Source: Trissonchulus latispiculum (Eukaryota > Nematoda > Enoplea > Enoplida > Ironidae). Taken from it: DNA of 64,000 bases. The translations under genes and the position numbers were made by a program. Position 1 is the first letter of the stretch; the number at the start of each line of letters is the position of its first letter. This document shows, piece after piece, positions 37,863 through 48,095 of this stretch. The notes below the pieces were generated by a model. The model was not told the DNA's origin, did not search any database, and worked only from the letters and a program-made list of their open reading frames with translations. The DNA is taken from NCBI GenBank assembly GCA_030248195.1, contig JASAND010020474.1:1-64000 (forward strand), given 5' to 3'.

Positions 37863-39834
37863 ACAAGAATAAAAATGCTCCGATGGAGCATGAAAAATGC
37901 AATATGGGTGGCACTGGGTTTTAAGCGGACAGAGGACTAGGTTTTAAAACGTTAATATGGGAGGGGCAGGTTGTAAATACCAGGAGGACTAGGTTAAAAG
38001 CGCACTAATATGGACCAGCTTCGCTGAACAACCCATATTCGCGGAAATTGCCCAGACAAAAATGTTGGCGGCAATCCTTCAATAACAGTTTAACAATATG
38101 TCGGCACGACTTTGCAGCTATTACTATATACATATATATAGTTGCGTTCGTAATACTTAACATTATATACATAATTAATACAACTTACAACACAACTTAA
38201 TTAATTTAATTAATGCATATAATCAACACTTAATACAACATATATGCAGTAAAAATTGGTGTCACAAAGCCCGCTCTGGCAACTCACTATAAGACGCTTG
38301 GCATAATATTTCAAAATCAGCAAGCCCGCCTGAAAAGCTGACGAATTTAGAACTTAAGACAATATAGTCAGAGGGGGGGAAAAAGCATCACCGGCAAAGT
38401 GGGGGAAAAAAACAACGGCTCACCCTGCTCGACTGGTATAAGATAGAGATACAAAATCTAGTGCAAATGAAAGTTCAAGTCTTGTACTTTAAGATCATAA
38501 TACAAATAACCGTTCCTGTCGATTGAGCCTTCGTGTGGCATGGGTCCGAAGTTGACACCCAAAAATTGTCCAAAAACCTAAGGATTTTTCAAATTTTCTA
38601 AGATTATGCCAACTTACTGGTAATAGTTACAGGAGTCATTTTGTGCATGAAGGGGTTTGTGGATGTGCTCTATAACGTGGGCTAGTCGGATTTTCGCTAG
38701 GTCACACGGTTGAGAAATAGTGACCATCTTTTTTTCCCCCACACTTTTTGCACCAGAGGGGGGAAAAACAACGGTGTGCTTTTTTGCCGGCAGTTTCGTT
38801 TTTTTGATTTAAGCAAAAATAACGACTAATTGTTTACTCATTTGAACTGTTATACCCCCCAATTGACCTTCCGCTGCCGAAAAGAGCCATATGACCTGCC
38901 CCTGTGGAGGAATGCTGGCAAATATTCCCAGGGGGGTAAATCATGCAGATAACAAGAAAATTAGGGTCCATAAACAATATTTTTGTGATATTATGAACTG
39001 TGGACATTCCAGAGAGTTTCACAAGTGTGGATATGCAAAAGACTCCACCCGAAATGGATGACCCCTGAACACTTTTGTGCGATTTTGCCACCCATCATAA
39101 ATAAAACACTCAATTTCTTGCGGGTTAATATTGCAAAATGGTGTATTTTATCATTGCAAGTTAACACAAAAGGCGATTAAATTATAAATTACCGGAAAAA
39201 ATAAGATTTTGTAGACCAAAAATCTTAATTTCCTAGCAATGTTAGCTCATTACTAAGTTTGGCATTTACGATGGATAATACTAAGCCTGGCTGCCGGCAA
39301 CGAGTTGTTAGAAGTAGATATTGCGTTTTATGCCTTTAAATGCCATTTATCTGCTGCTATGGTGGTGAAGGAACGAAATTTGGTGCCATCTTTTTTTTCC
39401 CCACCCCCATCTTTTTTTTCCCCCACTTGTGGGGGAAAAAAAAGATGGTCTATATTGAGGCTAGCCTACTAGAAGTACAACCGAATGCTGATTTTACTGG
39501 TGGTATAGAAAGTACAGGCCAAGCCCTACATGCTGGTATATAAAGCGTCTTGCTAGCTACAGTCTGTAGCGAGTAATAACCTTATTTCGAAAATCGTTGT
39601 TTTTTTCCCCCCTCTGACTATAATGGTCAAATGCGGAGTGGAGCATGCGTACCCGCGAATATGGGTTGTTCAGCGAAGCTGGTCCATATTAGTGCGCTTT
39701 TAACCTAGTCCTCCTGGTATTTACAACCTGCCCCTCCCATATTAACGTTTTAAAACCTAGTCCTCTGTCCGCTTAAAACCCAGTGCCACCCATATTGCAT
39801 TTTTCATGCTCCATCGGAGCACTTTTATTCTTGT
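37863..39834. mobile_element. Composite unit B: inverted-repeat module
   Basis: Arms of 182 bp (37863-38044 and 39653-39834) begin ACAAGAATAAAAATGCTCC and have the same organisation as unit A, with AATATGGG-type words and an inverted CCCATATT. The spacer is enlarged by the insertion at 38,367-39,618. The sequence right of the arm (CCTATTTCATTTTTAAAG) is shared with unit C, so the unit continues into the tandem array. Confidence 0.75.
38367..39618. mobile_element. GTCAGAGGGGG element inside unit B
   Basis: A 1,252-bp insertion with inverted ends GTCAGAGGGGGGGAAAAA and its complement, flanked by TATA on both sides (TSD TATA or TA, ambiguous because TATA is a palindrome). Further internal inverted copies of CCCCCACTTGTGGGGG-type sequence occur near 38,740 and 39,420. 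The minus-strand frame at 38,834-39,091 is unrecognised. Confidence 0.65.
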
Positions 39835-41605
39835 CCTATTTCATTTTTAAAGTTCTCAGTAAAACTTAAGCAAGAATGTTAAAGCTTATGAAAGAAACTT
39901 TAAAAATTCCCCCAATAATTACGTAACAGTCAACCAAGCCATAGAACAAAGAAGCTTGAAAAGTACAAATTACAAAGTGCAAAGATTTTGGCAGAAAAAC
40001 CCTCATCCCTCATCCACTACAAATAAGAATTTAATAGAAAGTTGCAGAAAGTTATCTGTAGTTTGTTATAAGCCATGCTGTATATACTTCAGCAGCACTC
40101 TACTGCAGCGCAACTTATACTTATACAACAATACTTATACGGCATGATTTCCAATGCTCTTCTGAACGTAGCTGCAGAATTTCAGACGATTGCGAGTTAT
40201 CTGTAGTTAGTTATAGGCCGTGCTGTACTTCGGCAGCACTCTACTGCAGCGCAACTAAACGCAAACGTCACTGCCAAAAAAGGACTTATACGGCATGATT
40301 TCCAATGCTATTCTGCACGTGCCTGCAGAATTTAAGACGATTGCAACTTTTGTGTAGCTAGTTATAGGCCGTGCTGTACTTCGGCAGCACTCTACTGCAG
40401 CGCAACTAGACGCAAACGTCACTGCCAAAAAAGGATACTTATACGGCATGATTTCCAATGCTCTTCTGAACGTAGCTGCAGAATTTCAGACGATTGCGAG
40501 TTATCTGTAGTTAGTTATAGGCCGTGCTGTACTTCTGCAGCACTCTACTGCAGCGCAACCATGTAGTAACATCGTAATAAGTATACGAAACCTATCTATA
40601 ATAGTTTGTCATGTCCTAAACTATCTGTATGCCGAATTTCAAATGCCAGTGACAAATGAATAACTTGTTATAGGTCGTGCTGTGTTTAGGGCAGCACATA
40701 CAGCACAGTGGAAGCTAGAGAGTGCACCAACTAACATAGCTACAGTTCCCCCTTACTACAGACATGATTTTAGCAAAGTTTCATATGTTCAGCCGTTTAC
40801 AGTAAGTCTACAGACAGCGTGCTATGGTTGTTGCATAGCAGTACAGCACGATAGCAGCACCGCACAGCGATGCGACTATGCTCATCGTGTTCAGCGACCC
40901 CGATAACCCTTATATGCGTCCCACTATATGGCCCAAAACAGCATATTTAGGCCTATTTTTGACTATTTTCTGTAGAGTTGGGACTTAGAAATTTTCCGAA
41001 AATGGCTATTTGGCCGGACCAACTTTGGGCCGGCCGCCAGAACGATCCTGGCCAGATATCAAAAATCGCCCTCGTTATGACACGCTACCATTCCCAAAGT
41101 TTCTTATGCAACAAGCCGCATCTCTCTAGCTTGTTCCCTGAGCCCTGTAGCCGTGACACAAAATTGGCCTTTTTTGGCCAACTTAGCGGTCAGGCCACCT
41201 TTGGCCGGCCGCACAGGTGGCCGGCCGGGCCGGGCAGCGGAAAATTGTCCAAAAGGTACGTTAACACAAATACTACTCTCAGAAAAACCGAACTTCACCG
41301 GCTGAAAATGCCCACATCGTTCAGTTTGTGAGTTAGACTAAAACGGCTTCCCCAAGCGTGACTTACACGGAAAAAAAAGTAACAGACGTAACTAACTTGT
41401 CCGGAATCGAAAATTTTCAAAGTTGAAAATTTTGACCAAAACTTTTTTGCTACTTGTTGTACTCGTCGTGCTGATTCCAACGATACCAAATTTGTCCAGT
41501 TTGGTTCAGTATTTAGCTGGCACGGTGCTCGAACGGGTCTCTAAGGGCCGCGCTGAGCCTTTTACACCCATATTATAGGGGGAGCGCTATCGCGCCCCCC
41601 TATAA
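39835..41605. repeat. Unit B tandem array, 3' segment and terminal hairpin
   Basis: About four ~157-bp monomers (40,050-40,560) carry TATAGGCCGTGCTGTACTTC, then CAGCACTCTACTGCAGCGCAA and GATTTCCAATGCT. A ~1-kb 3' segment follows, ending CACCCATATTATAG and a G/C-rich stem-loop (41573-41605). The 3' segment is roughly 90% similar to that of unit C. Confidence 0.75.
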
Positions 41606-41739
41606 TTTTTGGGTTCGCTCAAGGATGACATTGGTAGTTTTACCTCTGGTTTGTTTGTCCAGGCACAAATTTTCTTAGCTGGAAATGTATTAAAATACGT
41701 ACTACTTTTCATGGAGAAGTGTCCCGAAAAAAATTTCCG

Positions 41740-42180
41740 ACCATCCCAAATTATCTAAAAATGCTCTAGCCTTTCTGGGGGAGCTGCTAATTTCAAGCAA
41801 ACGTGGAGCATTACATTACAATTTATTATTTATTAATGTTTATGAAAAATTTATATAAACGGCCGCGCGAAGCCAAATTGTTTGCCCAATTGTTTCCAGG
41901 GGGAAAATCCATTTTGGCCAGGGGGCGGGAACATCTACAACGCTAGTGCGGGGGTTGGACGAAGTTCATAGTGAGTATCACCTAAAATCTCAATTTCGGT
42001 CAGCTGTCCGAGGGTCGCAGCTCAGAGTTTGGGTGGGTCAGCTATTTTGTGCACAGTTAGTATATATATTAGTGATGTGCGCTGAGAAATTTGCCAGCTC
42101 CGGAGCTCCGGCCGGAGCGGGCTGTCGGAGCACCGGGGCTCCGGAGCTCCGACTGTTAGTGGAGGCAAAATTGTAAAAAA
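41740..42180. repeat. hAT-type fragments
   Basis: 41,850-41,959 resembles the right part of the element inserted in PolB (ends CTACAACGCTAGTG). 42,066-42,175 begins TAGTGATGTGCGCTGAG and carries CTCCGGAGCTCCG palindromes, like 9,520-9,640 and 61,250-61,345. Non-coding. Confidence 0.5.
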
Positions 42181-42488
42181 ATTCGGTTTAAGCTAAAACT
42201 AGGTTGTTTATACAATAAAAAGTATGCCTACTCGCTGTCATTTTTATTTTTTGTTTATTGTTGTACTTGTATATACTTGTTTATTTTTAGATGCTGATTT
42301 TTTGCTACATACGAATATACAGTTAGTTGTATTTTTGATCTGAAATAAGTTCAGGTTTTTTCAATATTTCACAGAATTTCTGGGTTAATTGATAGTGCAT
42401 ACTGCTGTGTTTACATGAAAGCCCATTACACTGCAGCTTACTTTAATGTTTCACTTTTTTCAAGATTTGGCAAATTTTAATATTATAT

Positions 42489-42674
42489 ACAAGAATAAAA
42501 ATACTCCGGTGGAGCATGAAAAATGCAATATGGGTGACATTAGGTTGTAAATGGACAGAGGACTAGGTTTTAAAACGTTAATATGGGAGGGGCAGGTTGT
42601 ATATAAATGCCAGGAGGACTAGGTTAAAAGCGCACTAATATGGACCAGCTTCGCTGAACAACCCATATTCGCGA
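42489..42674. repeat. Composite unit C: left inverted-repeat arm
   Basis: Starts ACAAGAATAAAAATACTCC and has the unit A/B arm layout. Its partner is at 57,070-57,199, some 14.4 kb away because a Polinton lies in between. Without that insertion the module would be about 640 bp. Confidence 0.75.
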
Positions 42675-42808
42675 AAACTGTCCAGAGGTTCTATCGGCTG
42701 CTGCTTGCCGTTGATATTGGCAGTTCTTCGAAAAATTGTACGATATGTCAGCACGGCCTGCAAGTATGTGGTCGTGCTCCTTTATTATACAACTTAATAA
42801 TACACGTA

Positions 42809-43080
42809 AGTAGCTATAAAAAGCCGGTTTGCGGTCAGGTGCAGGCTATTTATAGGGATACAGGGATAAAAGGATGGAAGTAGGGGGGGACAAAGTGATA
42901 GAAAGTAGGAATATAGTTCTAGATTGTAGGATAGGTAGTAGGGATTAAGACTAAGCATCAGGATTATCATAGCCGCCCTCTGCATTTTATCATTAGCTTA
43001 GCTAATGAAAGGCCTTGGGAACCTTCTTATCGATTGATAAGGTGCATTACGGCTTTTTTTGTTATTTTTTCTCTTTATTA
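42809..43080. repeat. Polinton left terminal inverted repeat
   Basis: About 272 bp, matching the complement of 56,413-56,874 closely apart from a block of GGGATAGGAAGTA-like repeats that is contracted here. It ends a few bases before the stop codon of the TBP-like gene. Confidence 0.9.
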
Positions 43081-43082
43081 TT

Positions 43083-43586
43083 TTACTTTTTGTAGCCACT
43101 GCAAAGCATACATACAGAACTAGCAACATTATATGCATCAGATTCAGTCTTTAGTCCAGTAACAAAGAACTTTCCATTATGAAATAGTCTAACGGTTCCA
43201 CCATTCATTTTCCAAACAATCCCACTGTAAATTTCATATTCCAAACAAGCACTCCCATACATACCCTTCGCCTTCACAGCATGATACAGTGTTTGCAAGT
43301 CAATACAATAACTAAGATTATGTGAAATTACTACATTGCAAGTTGTTTGATAAGCTACTGCTAATTGTAAACGCTTGGCTAACTTCTTTCCACATGCTAT
43401 TGCCTCGGCCTCACATTTGGCGCCCAAGCACATGAAACTGCCAGACGAAAATAGTAAGAATGTACATGGTGGTATTACTAATACAGCTCCACTGAAACGT
43501 TCGGGAGTGTAGGTAGCTCCTGGAATAGTTGTTAAATCCAAAACTTCCGTCAACTTTCCTTTCTGAACTACGTTAACAATTTTCAT
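43083..43586 (-). CDS. TATA-binding-protein-like protein
   Basis: 167 residues forming two TBP-type lobes. Lobe 1 (3-75) has an NVV word (N5), LDL (16-18), YTPERF (26-31), LLFSSG (44-49) and GAK (55-57). Lobe 2 (83-167) has NVV (N84), IDL (95-97), YEIYSGIVW (117-125), VRLFHNGK (132-139) and TGLK (143-146). TBP uses two Asn at the repeat starts and four Phe to grip and kink the TATA minor groove. Here N5, N84, F31, F46 and F135 are kept, and the fourth is Tyr (Y120). The length equals a TBP core without an N-terminal tail. It is the last gene before the left TIR, and its ATG overlaps the protease stop by 14 bp. The fold family is clear by eye; DNA binding and a role in transcribing the element are inferred. 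Confidence 0.85.
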   Translation of the reverse strand: MKIVNVVQKGKLTEVLDLTTIPGATYTPERFSGAVLVIPPCTFLLFSSGSFMCLGAKCEAEAIACGKKLAKRLQLAVAYQTTCNVVISHNLSYCIDLQTLYHAVKAKGMYGSACLEYEIYSGIVWKMNGGTVRLFHNGKFFVTGLKTESDAYNVASSVCMLCSGYKK

Positions 43587-44049
43587 ATCGACAAGTACAA
43601 CACTGATACTGCGAAGACGGCCGCGTAACTCTCACTGAATCGACGAAATGTTTTACAATTGAATCGTTTCTGTCTCCTCGCGCTCTAAGGTGTTTTATAA
43701 TAGCCTCGAAGCTGAAACCTCGGTTCCTTTTATGTAAAAAGTATATACAAAATTCACCACACACGTTTGTATCAAGATCCTGTAAGCAATACATATTAAC
43801 CTTTTCTGGTCCATAGTGCAGGCATTCCGGTATAGGTTCTATACCATAACTGTCAAAGTATTCTACATACTGATTAAAGTACATAGCTATCCAGTGTTGC
43901 CCAGGTTTTGAAGACGGATCAGTATTCAAAATAAAACAAGCTGGTTTTGACTCTATTCGTGGAAGCTGATCGCTAGCAAACACCCCTAAAAACATTTTAT
44001 CAGTGCATGGATCCTTTCTGACTGTCTCCAGAATCTCCAGGCTATTCAT
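43573..44049 (-). CDS. PRO: Adenain-like cysteine protease (PRO)
   Basis: 158 residues of the adenovirus-type maturation protease family found in all Polintons; it cleaves capsid precursor proteins in the particle. The catalytic set is visible: H52 in GQHWIAMYF, D66 in YFDSYG, Q90 and C97 in LQDLDTNVCGEFC, with the same Q-to-C spacing of seven as in adenain. The length is at the short end for the family but the domain is complete. A Cys-rich tail (QCCTCRYENC) ends the protein. Its ATG overlaps the stop of the upstream gene by 8 bp (ATGAATAG). Reading frame intact. Confidence 0.93.
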   Translation of the reverse strand: MNSLEILETVRKDPCTDKMFLGVFASDQLPRIESKPACFILNTDPSSKPGQHWIAMYFNQYVEYFDSYGIEPIPECLHYGPEKVNMYCLQDLDTNVCGEFCIYFLHKRNRGFSFEAIIKHLRARGDRNDSIVKHFVDSVRVTRPSSQYQCCTCRYENC

Positions 44050-44458
44050 AGTAGCCTTCCAATGCCAGTTTAATTAAATTAAGGTGCTCGCTTTTATTGA
44101 GTTTTAAATCACTCATCATATCGTGTGCGTACACCAGCATTCTGCTATCATCATAACAGTATTCCCAACAATGGTCCCATTCTGTATAGGTGCACCCTGG
44201 TCTAATTGCTTGCTGTATCCCCAACGTGCAAAGATGTAAATTGCATTGTGCTATTCTGCTATAAAGATATTTAGCATTCAGTACCGAACTATTAATGTCT
44301 CCTAACTGAAGCATTAATGTTGGCAGATTATTATCTTCAGCGTGTACAGTAACTGTTAAGTTATCTTGCGTATAATAGAAACGATCAGTCGAGACCAGTG
44401 GTATTACCATGCAAAACAATACTGCGATCATTTTCAGATATACGTTTTTAATAGTCAA
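44042..44458 (-). CDS. Predicted secreted cysteine-rich protein
   Basis: 138 residues with a hydrophobic N-terminus (about residues 9-24, MIAVLFCMVIPLVSTD) that looks like a cleavable signal peptide. The ectodomain has one NLT and one NSS glycosylation-type sequon and six cysteines between about residues 70 and 105 in CNLHLC, GCTY and HCWEYC, enough for three disulfides. No second membrane segment is visible. It starts 21 bp after the capsid gene stop and overlaps the protease gene by 8 bp, so it lies in the morphogenesis block. I recognise no family. It could be a virion-surface or secreted host-interaction factor; that is inference. Confidence 0.6.
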   Translation of the reverse strand: MTIKNVYLKMIAVLFCMVIPLVSTDRFYYTQDNLTVTVHAEDNNLPTLMLQLGDINSSVLNAKYLYSRIAQCNLHLCTLGIQQAIRPGCTYTEWDHCWEYCYDDSRMLVYAHDMMSDLKLNKSEHLNLIKLALEGYYE

Positions 44459-44479
44459 ACCTCCTGACCTTTATATTAA

Positions 44480-45820
44480 TTATGTTGAATAATCAAAAAA
44501 TGGCGTCCTGTTGCGGTCAACAGAAATCAGGTTATCAAATTCACCATATATTATAATTTCAACTCCTTGAGGAAAGGAAGTCAGAGGTTCCTTTAGCTGT
44601 ACGTGCAATGATAGGTCACCTTCCCGTATCAGCTCCATCGCATTGCCGTCGACATTATCCGCAGTTAAGTCAAATACAAAAATTGTATAGCCTTTTTTGT
44701 AGTCCTCATAAGATATATCAATTCCCTTATCGCTGTTGGCTGCGTTGATCCCTTCAAACAGATACATGTAGGGAATCGTGTATTGAAACTTGTTCCAGTT
44801 CATTTTCATAGGATGTTTAGGAATATATTCATCCCCACACTTCAGAGATATTTCACTAACATTGCAATTTTCAAATTGCAGTGGATTCTTCGTAAATGAC
44901 CCATTGAATGCTTCGGAATCAACCATTACCATAACTACTCTTCTAGGAAGCTGTCCAGAGAATATGGAATTCTCTACAATTGTTTGGGACTTTGGTGCAA
45001 TATGTCGAGTCACCATTTTGATACGTCGAATTGGATATTTAGCGGTATTGTAGCTGCTTAATACGTTTTCGATAGCTAAACTTAGGGACTCCTGCGGCTT
45101 TACCTTCCACACGTACCATTTAATATCCTCTACTTTTAGCTTATATTCTGTACCATCACTCATTAGTAGAAACTTGTCGGAGTTTCTATGTAACTCAATC
45201 GTTAATTCCGTATCACTTAACATGTATCTGTCTTGCTTAAAAAGATCACAGTGTAATGGAGCAACCAATTCAACACCTTTGTTTGTCATAAATGGCTTCC
45301 CTCGCCATTTCATTGCACCACTTGTAATATCATTAAAATTTCCAACCGTGTCCTTATAAAACATTGCAAGCTGTTTGTGATTAGTCTTTGCATCCCATCC
45401 ATAGCTAAGCAAGACTTCCAAATAAGCTTTATAAGCATACAGTGGACCGCTATTTTCAATTTCTTTATCACTGAGTTTAACAATAACCCGCTCAAATAAT
45501 GTAGACCCGGGTAAGTTGATTGGAGCAACTACAACATTGCTTTTGTCAGTAGTTCCGTCAGCCAATCTGGGGTAAGCCAAATCTTTTCCATCTTTCGTGA
45601 CAACCTTTAGCTTCATGTAGAAATAATTTTTGTTTAAATCCAACATATAACTATCTTTAGGGACATGAATTCTATAGGGACCGTTATCAGTTATAGGATT
45701 TTGTGGATAATACTCAGCCCAGTAGCCCTTTTCCACAGCAACCTGCGTAGGAGGAAGAGAAAACAGGTCCAGTTCACTCTTAAATCCAGGATAAGATTCT
45801 GCATCTAGTTGTTTAGCCAT
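44480..45820 (-). CDS. MCP: Major capsid protein (double jelly-roll, PY)
   Basis: Polinton major capsid protein, the trimer-forming double jelly-roll that would build an icosahedral shell. The N-terminal signature SELDLFSLPPTQ followed by EKGYWAEYYP and DNGPYRIHVP is shared by this family across animals. Later conserved parts are LFERVIVKL, LEVLLSYG, LPRRVVMVMVDSEAFNGS and a C-terminal GEFDNLISVDRNR. The open frame reaches 45841, but the second Met at 45820 is the likelier start. It gives a 446-residue protein beginning MAKQLDAESYPG and makes the 8-bp ATGGCTAA overlap with the preceding gene, like other junctions here. Frame intact. Confidence 0.93.
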   Translation of the reverse strand: MAKQLDAESYPGFKSELDLFSLPPTQVAVEKGYWAEYYPQNPITDNGPYRIHVPKDSYMLDLNKNYFYMKLKVVTKDGKDLAYPRLADGTTDKSNVVVAPINLPGSTLFERVIVKLSDKEIENSGPLYAYKAYLEVLLSYGWDAKTNHKQLAMFYKDTVGNFNDITSGAMKWRGKPFMTNKGVELVAPLHCDLFKQDRYMLSDTELTIELHRNSDKFLLMSDGTEYKLKVEDIKWYVWKVKPQESLSLAIENVLSSYNTAKYPIRRIKMVTRHIAPKSQTIVENSIFSGQLPRRVVMVMVDSEAFNGSFTKNPLQFENCNVSEISLKCGDEYIPKHPMKMNWNKFQYTIPYMYLFEGINAANSDKGIDISYEDYKKGYTIFVFDLTADNVDGNAMELIREGDLSLHVQLKEPLTSFPQGVEIIIYGEFDNLISVDRNRTPFFDYST

Positions 45821-46232
45821 GACTAAATATGTCGGATTCACTTAATTTTTGCCTCTTTGTTAGCGCTTTTATTGATTTGTTGTTTTGTCGAACACCAAGA
45901 CCCTCACCTTCTTGCTGCAGGCTTTCACCAAGCTGGCTCATGGTACGTCCGACAGCTTGGCGGCTCCTCTTTTTTAGAGAACTCTTTATATCTTGTCCAC
46001 TATTCAAATAATCTCTAGCAACTTCGCTTCCTGTTCTGAGTGCTTCCTTTCCCACATGAACACCTACTTTTCTAACCGTTGGCCATATAGCACGAAATAG
46101 ACCTTTGAAAAAACTGCCAATCCCCTCTCCTCTTTGATATGGATGTCCAGAGTACGTTGGAAGTGCACCACCCATTTGCAGAAGAGCATCTTCCCACGTT
46201 TTTACACTTTCCGGATAATATACAGTCCTCAT
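45813..46232 (-). CDS. pX-like minor virion protein
   Basis: 139 residues, strongly basic after an N-terminal third rich in Tyr and Gly. The central part RGEGIGSFFKGLFRAIW then VGKEALRTGSEVARDYL is the conserved core of Polinton proteins related to the adenovirus late L2 core protein (pX/mu), followed by a KKRSRQ basic stretch. A GLGVR word near the C-terminus and the early MGGALP and QRGEGIG words resemble maturation cleavage contexts (inference). The start overlaps the penton stop by ATGA. Likely packaged with DNA or membrane-active. Confidence 0.75.
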   Translation of the reverse strand: MRTVYYPESVKTWEDALLQMGGALPTYSGHPYQRGEGIGSFFKGLFRAIWPTVRKVGVHVGKEALRTGSEVARDYLNSGQDIKSSLKKRSRQAVGRTMSQLGESLQQEGEGLGVRQNNKSIKALTKRQKLSESDIFSHG

Positions 46233-47047
46233 GCTGGTAGTCGTCTAAAGTGTAGCTTGATGTATACCTTCCCATACACAAAGTTGACAGGATCTCCAAC
46301 ATCATCGTTTATATTGATTTCAACAGAATCAAATTCTCTTTTCAAAACAGGTACATAGTGAGGATTGTGATATTCCCGGTTAACTAAATCGCCATGTTCC
46401 CCTGTTGTATTGACCACCCTGATAAGAGGGGCTATTGCGTTTCCAATCATTTGAGGCGCTACTAGGTCACAATATATATACATTGAATAAAAACCAGCTT
46501 TCATATCCGGTTCTCCTCCAGCAACAAGAAGCTTCTCCTTTTTGTTTACAAAAGTTGGAGATTCTCTCTCAATTAAGCCCTGAGGATCAATGCTTTCGCC
46601 ATCCTTAAATCCTAACATGTACTGAAGCTGCTTACCCATTTTTAAGTCGACAATGTCAAATGCTACACCTCGTTCCCTAGCAAAAATGATGTGTACTCGA
46701 TGAGTGTGCTGGTCAAATTCCACTGTGACATCAGGAGGATTGCCCTCTCGATTAGTCAGTGTGGCTAACGTAACGTTTATTGCTTCACATAATTCCGCAA
46801 TTGATGCATAGTACCTTAAGGGTAATGATTTACTTTTCGATGTTCCATGACTGAAAGCTATATAAATTTCAGAATCTGTGTCCTCTGCAAAGGTCGCCCA
46901 AGTTACGGGATACATAAGCTCAACCAAAGCAACTTCCCATTCACCTTCTAGATCAAGCCGGTGAGGCAACTTAACTCTAAAGCTGCTCAGTGTATTTGTT
47001 GCATAATCTCCAGTGTTACTGGGTAGCTGTAGGTAGAAATCCATCAT
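46229..47047 (-). CDS. Minor capsid protein (penton-like, single jelly-roll)
   Basis: Polinton PX-type minor capsid protein that would occupy the five-fold vertices. The N-terminal signature MMDFYLQLPSNTGDY, NTLSSFRVKLP and GEWEVALVELMYP is shared across the family. Further on are LRYYASIAELCEAIN, LGFKDGE, MYIYCDLVAPQMIGN and a C-terminal FVYGKVYIKLHFRR. The frame extends to 47086, but the first 13 codons overlie the integrase C-terminus and the family starts at the MMDFYL position, so I place the start at 47047 (or 47044). It overlaps the integrase gene by about 30 bp. Frame intact. Confidence 0.9.
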   Translation of the reverse strand: MMDFYLQLPSNTGDYATNTLSSFRVKLPHRLDLEGEWEVALVELMYPVTWATFAEDTDSEIYIAFSHGTSKSKSLPLRYYASIAELCEAINVTLATLTNREGNPPDVTVEFDQHTHRVHIIFARERGVAFDIVDLKMGKQLQYMLGFKDGESIDPQGLIERESPTFVNKKEKLLVAGGEPDMKAGFYSMYIYCDLVAPQMIGNAIAPLIRVVNTTGEHGDLVNREYHNPHYVPVLKREFDSVEININDDVGDPVNFVYGKVYIKLHFRRLPA

Positions 47048-48095
47048 CTTCAGTAATCCAGCTGTTAAACTTTTCCGGGTAGCCAAGCCACTTTACGAAA
47101 AATTCTTGTTTTCCCTTGCGACGCCGTCTTTTTATGATTTTCTCGACCCAATAACTGTCGGGCTTTGCTACAGACTGGAGTTCCTGCTCATAGAAGCCTC
47201 CTTGCACAGGTTCGTCCTGCAAGTCCGTGAGCTGATACATTGCAGGATATGCATTAGTGGTTACTTTAGCAACTTTGAAAACTTCTTCAGACCAGTTTGG
47301 CAGATATCCCTTATCAAAAGTGCCCTTTGCCTTGCTTATTCTTACAATGTCGCCAATCTGCAGCTTGTAAGCAGGTACTAATTGGTCTTCGTACAAATTG
47401 TGATAAACTTCATGATGGTTCCTCGGATTAGAGGCCAAAATTGGACTCATTCCAATACTTGAATGCTTGGAGTTATTGTATGAATTTACTAACTGCTGCA
47501 AAACGTCAGCATATCTGTAGGTTCTAGCCCTGGTAAAATATTTCCACAGCTTAGCTTTTATTGTACGGTTAAATCGCTCCACAATACTACACTTAATGTC
47601 AGGATTATCACAGGTATAAAATACAATATTATGTCTCTCAAGAAGTCGTTGAAACTGCCTGTTTAGAAACTCTTTTCCTCTGTCTGACTGCAATTTTCTG
47701 GGGAGCCTACCGGATTGGAGAATACTGCCGAAAGCTATGCTTACATCTCCAGCTCCTTTAGACTTTACTGGAACGACCCAAGCAAATTTTGAAAACACGT
47801 CAATACAAGTCAGCAGAAACCTGTAGCCATCATTTTCGTCAGAGATCCTAGTCATGTCTGCCAAATCAATTTGCCATAATTTATCAACACCATCTACAAA
47901 ATATCGCCTTCGAGCAAATCGGCGACGAATGGGTTTATGCAACGTATACGTGTACTGATTTTTCAACCAATTCTTAACTGCTGCTAAAGTTATGTTGGAA
48001 TGTCTTGCTTTTGCATACTTGTACAGTTTCGCGGCTCCAGAAAAAGATACAGGACTTGATGGATTATAATAATAGTCTGCTAAAGAGTTTTCCAT
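47016..48095 (-). CDS. INT: Retroviral-type integrase with chromodomain
   Basis: 359 residues. The rve core carries the DDE triad D77 (WQIDLADM), D138 (LQSDRGKEF) and E173 (IVERFNRTIK), with D-35-E spacing. This enzyme inserts Polinton DNA and generates the 6-bp TSD seen at both ends. A PNWSEEVFKV region (~268) precedes a C-terminal chromodomain (about 314-350: YWVEKIIKRR, FFVKWLGYP, NSWI), a module that may steer insertion to marked chromatin. The aromatic-cage type residues Y/W in these words are present. The N-terminal region lacks an obvious zinc HHCC motif. Overlaps the upstream gene by 16 bp. Frame intact. Confidence 0.95.
   Translation of the reverse strand: MENSLADYYYNPSSPVSFSGAAKLYKYAKARHSNITLAAVKNWLKNQYTYTLHKPIRRRFARRRYFVDGVDKLWQIDLADMTRISDENDGYRFLLTCIDVFSKFAWVVPVKSKGAGDVSIAFGSILQSGRLPRKLQSDRGKEFLNRQFQRLLERHNIVFYTCDNPDIKCSIVERFNRTIKAKLWKYFTRARTYRYADVLQQLVNSYNNSKHSSIGMSPILASNPRNHHEVYHNLYEDQLVPAYKLQIGDIVRISKAKGTFDKGYLPNWSEEVFKVAKVTTNAYPAMYQLTDLQDEPVQGGFYEQELQSVAKPDSYWVEKIIKRRRRKGKQEFFVKWLGYPEKFNSWITEDDGFLPTATQ

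Noticed and set aside
47048..47086. Upstream start for the penton-like protein
   Set aside because: The extra 13 codons overlie the integrase C-terminus and the family begins at the MMDFYL position.
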